This document shows positions 23,837 to 27,078 of a DNA stretch of 27,078 nucleotides, in pieces. Source of the DNA: an uncultured Bacilli bacterium (GTDB taxonomy: Bacteria; Bacillota_I; Bacilli_A; RF39; UBA660); contig CANRJE010000008.1 of NCBI GenBank assembly GCA_947630865.1, forward strand, positions 1 to 27,078, in the 5' to 3' direction. Positions within the stretch are counted from its first letter, which is position 1, and each line of letters opens with the position of its first letter. Below the pieces are notes generated by a model, which saw nothing but the letters and a program-made list of their open reading frames with translations, did no database searches and was not told where the DNA came from. The position numbers and the translations under genes are program-made.

Positions 23837-25615
23837 GTGAATACTAATATTTTTAAAGAACTTTATTTGATAATATTTAGACATAAATATGGTAGGCAAT
23901 TAGAAAGGTTATTTGGAATAAATGAAGAATTGGAAAATTATCAAGAATTACTTACTTTTCCTAGAAAAAAAGTCAAAAAAGTTTTGAAAACTAAAAATAT
24001 AACACCTGTTTTAGCAAGTAGAATTTTATTTGATGGAAAAATACCAGATTATAATCCTGATGAAGCGAAAATTATTACCAACATTAGAAAACACGCATTA
24101 TTTTACCAAATTACATCAATGTTTTTATCAGAATTTAGTATGGGTTATTTGTTACATTTAAATTATATTTATGAAAATAACTTAACTAGAGAACATTTAA
24201 GACAAGTTTATGAAATCTATAAAAAAGAAATTATAAAAGAATATTTAGAAGATAATGCACTTAGAAAAAAGACAACTTTAGTTTTTGATTCTGGGTATAG
24301 AGATTATGAATGTTTACAATTAGAAGATCATACGAAATATTATGAAGAGAAAGAATTAAATACTATTTTAGAAAAATTTTTTCATGATAAAACTTTGAAA
24401 TTGAGTGAAAAAGTAACTTTAATAGGAATTTTAGCTAAAATAGTCGAATTAATTAATTTTTATAAATTTGATTACTTGATAGAAAATATTGAAACAGTCA
24501 AAAAAGAAATAAATGTAGGATTATTTTCAAAATTATTAAAAAAAGATAATAAAATTTCCTATGATAAAAGATATTTTTATCGACAATTAGCAAAAGTTTT
24601 TTCTAAAAACTCTATTGAAGCTTTAGAAAATTTACCCTTATTACGTGAAAGATTAGAAAGCTTACCTTTAACTTCAGAAAAATATCAAGTTATTAAAAGA
24701 GCAGATAGATTACTTAACTTTTCAGAAGAAGAAATTGTCAGAAAAATGTCTTTTGTAAAACAAGAATTAGCCGATTTATACAGTTTTTATGAAATATATA
24801 ATCGAAAGAGTCTAATTAATAACATATTAGATCCAGAAAAAAGTATGATTATAACTGATTTAAGAGAAATAAAAGAACCTATGTTACTTCATTTTTTTAA
24901 TCAATTTACTGATTTAGGTGCTAAATCTCAATTTTTTGATGATAAAGAGAAGCAAATTAGAAAGTTAAATTCTTATCATTATATTTTAACAAAAGAAGCT
25001 AAAGAAAATCTAGAAAAAGAATATCAAATAATGCAAAATGAATTAGTTCCTAATTATGCTCTTCCAATATCATCAATGTATTATTCTTCTAAATCAGCTT
25101 GTTTAGTTAATAATTCTAATCAATTAAGTTCAATGATTTTAACTTTAAGAGATATACTTAATGAAGAAAATTTAAGAAGCTTAGTAGCTATTGGTTTTTC
25201 TAAAAAGAATTTAAGTGAAGAATTAATAGCCATAATTTCGGCACATAATCTTTATTCTAATCAGGGAATAGATTTTATTGATTCCGAAAATGAATTTTTA
25301 GACTTTTCAGCATCTTTAAAAGAAATGTTAGAACCTAAAAAAGGTTTTAATAATGAAGTAGTTTTATATAGAAATAATGATATAGCAACTTTAAAACCTT
25401 CTTATGTAGTAATAATAGCACCTCATGGTTTAGAAGAAGATGCTTTTAAAAAAAACTATCAAGAATTAAAATTACAAATGAATAATATTGGACTTCAATG
25501 TCCTATATTGATAATTGATATAGAAAAAATTATAGATAATGAATTTAAACAAACATTTGATAATAATTTATCAAAGAAAGAATCTGTTGATAAACTAAAA
25601 GTATTAAGAAAATAA
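23837..25615 (+). CDS. Large protein of unknown function
   Basis: I do not recognise this 592-residue protein. No signal peptide is present, and hydrophobic stretches are too short or too charged for membrane spans. Residues 1 to about 400 look helical. The C-terminus (about 412-565) is different: SSMYYSSKSACLV, then AIGFSKKNLSEELIAIIS, NLYSNQGIDFID, and a probable alpha/beta segment with the strands NEVVLYR, KPSYVVIIAP and CPILIIDIEKI. An earlier TTG (23813) is in frame, but GTG at 23837 follows AAAGGATGG (23822-23830) and is the better start. It has its own transcription context, after the mfd terminator and before the DUF368 gene. Function is unknown, and it may be lineage-specific. Confidence 0.82.
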   Translation: MNTNIFKELYLIIFRHKYGRQLERLFGINEELENYQELLTFPRKKVKKVLKTKNITPVLASRILFDGKIPDYNPDEAKIITNIRKHALFYQITSMFLSEFSMGYLLHLNYIYENNLTREHLRQVYEIYKKEIIKEYLEDNALRKKTTLVFDSGYRDYECLQLEDHTKYYEEKELNTILEKFFHDKTLKLSEKVTLIGILAKIVELINFYKFDYLIENIETVKKEINVGLFSKLLKKDNKISYDKRYFYRQLAKVFSKNSIEALENLPLLRERLESLPLTSEKYQVIKRADRLLNFSEEEIVRKMSFVKQELADLYSFYEIYNRKSLINNILDPEKSMIITDLREIKEPMLLHFFNQFTDLGAKSQFFDDKEKQIRKLNSYHYILTKEAKENLEKEYQIMQNELVPNYALPISSMYYSSKSACLVNNSNQLSSMILTLRDILNEENLRSLVAIGFSKKNLSEELIAIISAHNLYSNQGIDFIDSENEFLDFSASLKEMLEPKKGFNNEVVLYRNNDIATLKPSYVVIIAPHGLEEDAFKKNYQELKLQMNNIGLQCPILIIDIEKIIDNEFKQTFDNNLSKKESVDKLKVLRK

Positions 25616-25683
25616 TTCATTTATTACAAAAAATATGTTATTCTAATAAAGTAACAAGAATAATAAAATTTTTAGGAGGATAC

Positions 25684-26523
25684 ATGAAAGAAAATATCAT
25701 TTTGATTTTAAAAGGTATGATTATAGGTCTTGCTAATGTTATTCCAGGAGTAAGTGGTGGTACTTTAATGATAACGCTTGGAATATATGAAAAAATAATC
25801 GGAGTTATAAGTCATTTTTTTAAGAATTTTAAAGAGAATTTAAAGTTTTTAATTCCACTTGGAATTGGTTTGGTAGCAGCTATTTTACTGTTTAGTAAAA
25901 TTATTGGTTTAGCTCTTGATAAATATCCTTTTCCTACAACTTTATTTTTTATTGGTTTAATTTTAGGTGGTTTGCCACTTTTATGGAAAAAGGTTAATAC
26001 AAAGAAAAAGAAGTTTAGTAATTGGTTAATTTTTGCTCTTACTTTTCTATTTGTAGTATCTTTTGCATTTTTAAATTCTGGAAGTAACGAGGTTAACTTA
26101 TCTAATTTAAATATTTTGGGTTATCTATATTTATTCTTAGTTGGTATGATAGCATCAGCTACAATGATTATTCCAGGAATAAGTGGTTCTTTTGTTTTGA
26201 TGTTGCTTGGGTATTATAAACCAATTATTGATGTTGTTAGTTCACTTACAGATTTTAGTCTATTAGGAAAAAATATTTTAATTCTTGGAGTTTTAGGAAT
26301 AGGTATTTTAATTGGAATAGTATTGGTGGCTAAATTAATTGAATATTTATTTAAGAAAGCTGAAGTTAAAACTTATTATGGAGTTTTAGGATTTGTCTTA
26401 GCATCAATAATAGCAATTATTAAACCACTTTTAGCAGTAGAACTTCATTTTTTAGAAGTAATAATTGCCTTTGTTCTCTTTATGATAGGATTTATATGTG
26501 CCTATAAAATAAGTGAGAAGTAA
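25684..26523 (+). CDS. popT: DUF368 family membrane protein, putative undecaprenyl-phosphate transporter (PopT family)
   Basis: DUF368 proteins are proposed to return undecaprenyl phosphate across the cytoplasmic membrane so that the lipid carrier for cell-wall and polymer synthesis can be reused. Members in Vibrio cholerae and Staphylococcus aureus have been studied under the name PopT. This 279-residue protein is very hydrophobic, with about 8 membrane segments. The family hallmark, two internal repeats with PG-(V/I)-SG, is present: NVIPGVSGGTLMITLGIYE (18-36) and MIIPGISGSFVLMLLGYY (about 160-177). TTAGGAGGA lies just before the ATG. A terminator follows at 26539-26571. The organism therefore probably uses an undecaprenyl-linked envelope pathway, unlike wall-less mycoplasmas. 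Confidence 0.9.
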   Translation: MKENIILILKGMIIGLANVIPGVSGGTLMITLGIYEKIIGVISHFFKNFKENLKFLIPLGIGLVAAILLFSKIIGLALDKYPFPTTLFFIGLILGGLPLLWKKVNTKKKKFSNWLIFALTFLFVVSFAFLNSGSNEVNLSNLNILGYLYLFLVGMIASATMIIPGISGSFVLMLLGYYKPIIDVVSSLTDFSLLGKNILILGVLGIGILIGIVLVAKLIEYLFKKAEVKTYYGVLGFVLASIIAIIKPLLAVELHFLEVIIAFVLFMIGFICAYKISEK

Positions 26524-26538
26524 ATAAAATAAAATGAT

Positions 26539-26571
26539 AAATAAGCTATTTAAAAGATAGTTTATTTTTTT
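26539..26571 (+). terminator. Rho-independent terminator after the DUF368 gene
   Basis: AAATAAGCTAT (26539-26549) pairs with ATAGTTTATTT (26557-26567) with one G-U pair and a 7-base loop, followed by T's to 26571. Confidence 0.8.
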
Positions 26572-26576
26572 GATTT

Positions 26577-26603
26577 TTAAAAAAGGTGAACAAATTTCAC
26601 CTT
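26577..26603 (-). terminator. Terminator-like hairpin facing the minus strand
   Basis: AAGGTGAA (26583-26590) pairs perfectly with TTCACCTT (26596-26603), loop of 5 bases. On the minus strand it is followed by a T-run (26584-26579), so it would end transcription coming from the right. No minus-strand gene is visible to its right within the window. The adjoining 26604-26637 has a relatively high GC content for this genome and may be the relic end of a mobile element. Confidence 0.55.
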
Positions 26604-26736
26604 GAGACATTCGTGAATCCTTGTCCAATAAGGGCTTAAAAAAAAACGATTTATTTTTCCAACTTTAAAACAAACCGTTTATATTATAATTGAAGGTTAA
26701 TTGAAGCCTTTACTTAATTAGGAAAGGAGGAAAATT
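26604..26736 (+). promoter_or_regulatory. Leader region of the nuclease-family gene
   Basis: TATAAT at 26685-26690 is a good -10, but the -35 is poor. CCTTT (26707-26711) can pair with AAAGG (26723-26727), which overlaps the ribosome-binding site AAAGGAGG (26723-26730) of the tiny leader ORF, so some translational control is possible. Confidence 0.35.
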
Positions 26737-26811
26737 ATGTTAAGTAAAAAAATCAATAAAAATAAAATCAAGAAAAGGAGGAAAAATAAATATGACAACA
26801 AATATGCTTAA
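26737..26811 (+). CDS. Possible Lys/Arg-rich leader peptide, 24 residues
   Basis: An ATG at 26737 with a very strong AAAGGAGG 6 bases upstream opens a 24-codon ORF with 12 Lys or Arg residues, ending TAA at 26809-26811. It contains the next gene's AGGAGG as Arg codons AGG AGG (26776-26781) and overlaps that gene's start (26792) in another frame. This is the layout of a translated leader that couples initiation of the downstream gene. It may instead be a degenerate duplicate of the translation start region. Confidence 0.4.
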   Translation: MLSKKINKNKIKKRRKNKYDNKYA

Positions 26812-27078
26812 TAAAAAAAGAAATTTAAAACCAGGTGAGATGATAAAGCTATCTTTCGACGAAGCATTCAAGATTATGTATGGAGACCCAGCTAATATAG
26901 AGATATTAACAATGTTTTTATCAAAAGTATTAGGTGTAAGGTACGAAGATATTGAAAATAAAGTTGCTTTAATACCTTTAAAAACTCCTAAAAATACAAT
27001 AGGAGAAAAAATAACAGAAAGAGATGTTGTTGTTAGAATACAGGATAAAAATAATAATATTAGTAAAATAATACTAGA
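26792..27078 (+). CDS. PD-(D/E)XK nuclease family transposase / Rpn-like protein, N-terminal part only
   Basis: The gene is cut by the window edge after about 95 codons. Typical PDDEXK_2/Rpn features are visible: LSFDEAFKIMYGDPANIEIL (about 20-39, the family's D-x-x-F-K opening), FLSKVLGVRYEDIE, and ERDVVVRIQDKNNNISKIIL (about 76-95), whose Asp is the first catalytic residue. The expected E-x-Q/N-x-K residues come just beyond the edge. Such proteins are usually mobile-element or recombination-promoting nucleases. AGGAGG (26776-26781) is 10 bases before the ATG, inside the leader ORF. Codons such as AGG, CTT and TAC are rarer in the housekeeping genes here, a weak sign of transfer. Confidence 0.72.
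   Translation, partial: MTTNMLNKKRNLKPGEMIKLSFDEAFKIMYGDPANIEILTMFLSKVLGVRYEDIENKVALIPLKTPKNTIGEKITERDVVVRIQDKNNNISKIIL

Overview
The window is a strongly AT-rich bacterial chromosome segment centred on the replication origin. From dnaA onward, every gene I can support lies on the + strand, running with the fork. The gene order is that of Bacilli/Bacillota: divergent gene (probably rpmH) <- oriC -> dnaA-dnaN-(comK-like)-recF-gyrB-gyrA, then SRP RNA-tadA-dnaX-ebfC-recR-bofA-like-holB-ricT-trmN6, and later pth-mfd. This is close to the Bacillus subtilis origin region, but shortened. recF and ricT end in TGA and Trp is read from TGG, so the standard bacterial code is used, not the Mycoplasma/Spiroplasma code. 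Low GC, compact operons, shortened regulators and large unknown lineage-type proteins fit an uncultured, host-associated Bacilli lineage related to RF39-type or basal Mycoplasmatota groups. That placement is inference.

Layout. 1-616: start codon of a divergent gene, a DnaA-box cluster and the dnaA promoter. 617-3410: dnaA, a second DnaA-box cluster ending in a DnaA-trio-like unwinding element (2240-2254), and dnaN. 3411-4181: a dnaN terminator, a regulatory intergenic region with two perfect Spo0A-box matches, DnaA boxes and ComK-box-like repeats, and a short ComK homologue where B. subtilis carries yaaA. 4194-9917: recF, gyrB and gyrA, closed by a terminator. 10209-12395: a large unknown protein. 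12494-13097: a short SRP RNA with its own promoter, then tadA and a terminator. 13248-18422: dnaX, ebfC, recR, bofA-like, holB, ricT and trmN6, apparently one operon. 18447-19838: an unknown helical protein. 19917-23778: pth and mfd with their own promoter and terminator. 23837-25615: a large unknown protein. 25684-26523: a DUF368 undecaprenyl-phosphate transporter family member and a terminator. 26524-27078: a minus-strand terminator-like hairpin with no matching gene, a tiny Lys/Arg-rich leader ORF, and the 5' end of a PD-(D/E)XK nuclease/transposase-family gene cut by the window edge.

Most of the genes form a replication, repair and translation-maintenance block: initiator, clamp, clamp-loader subunits (dnaX, holB), gyrase, recombination mediators (recF, recR), transcription-coupled repair (mfd), SRP RNA, tRNA modification (tadA, trmN6) and peptidyl-tRNA rescue (pth). 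The most interesting part is a set of developmental regulators beside the origin: the ComK-like protein, the putative 0A boxes in front of it, a minimal BofA homologue, and RicT, which in B. subtilis acts in the competence and Spo0A pathways. A second strong candidate is a pair of slippery A-runs in dnaX, exactly where a gamma-type short clamp-loader subunit would be generated.
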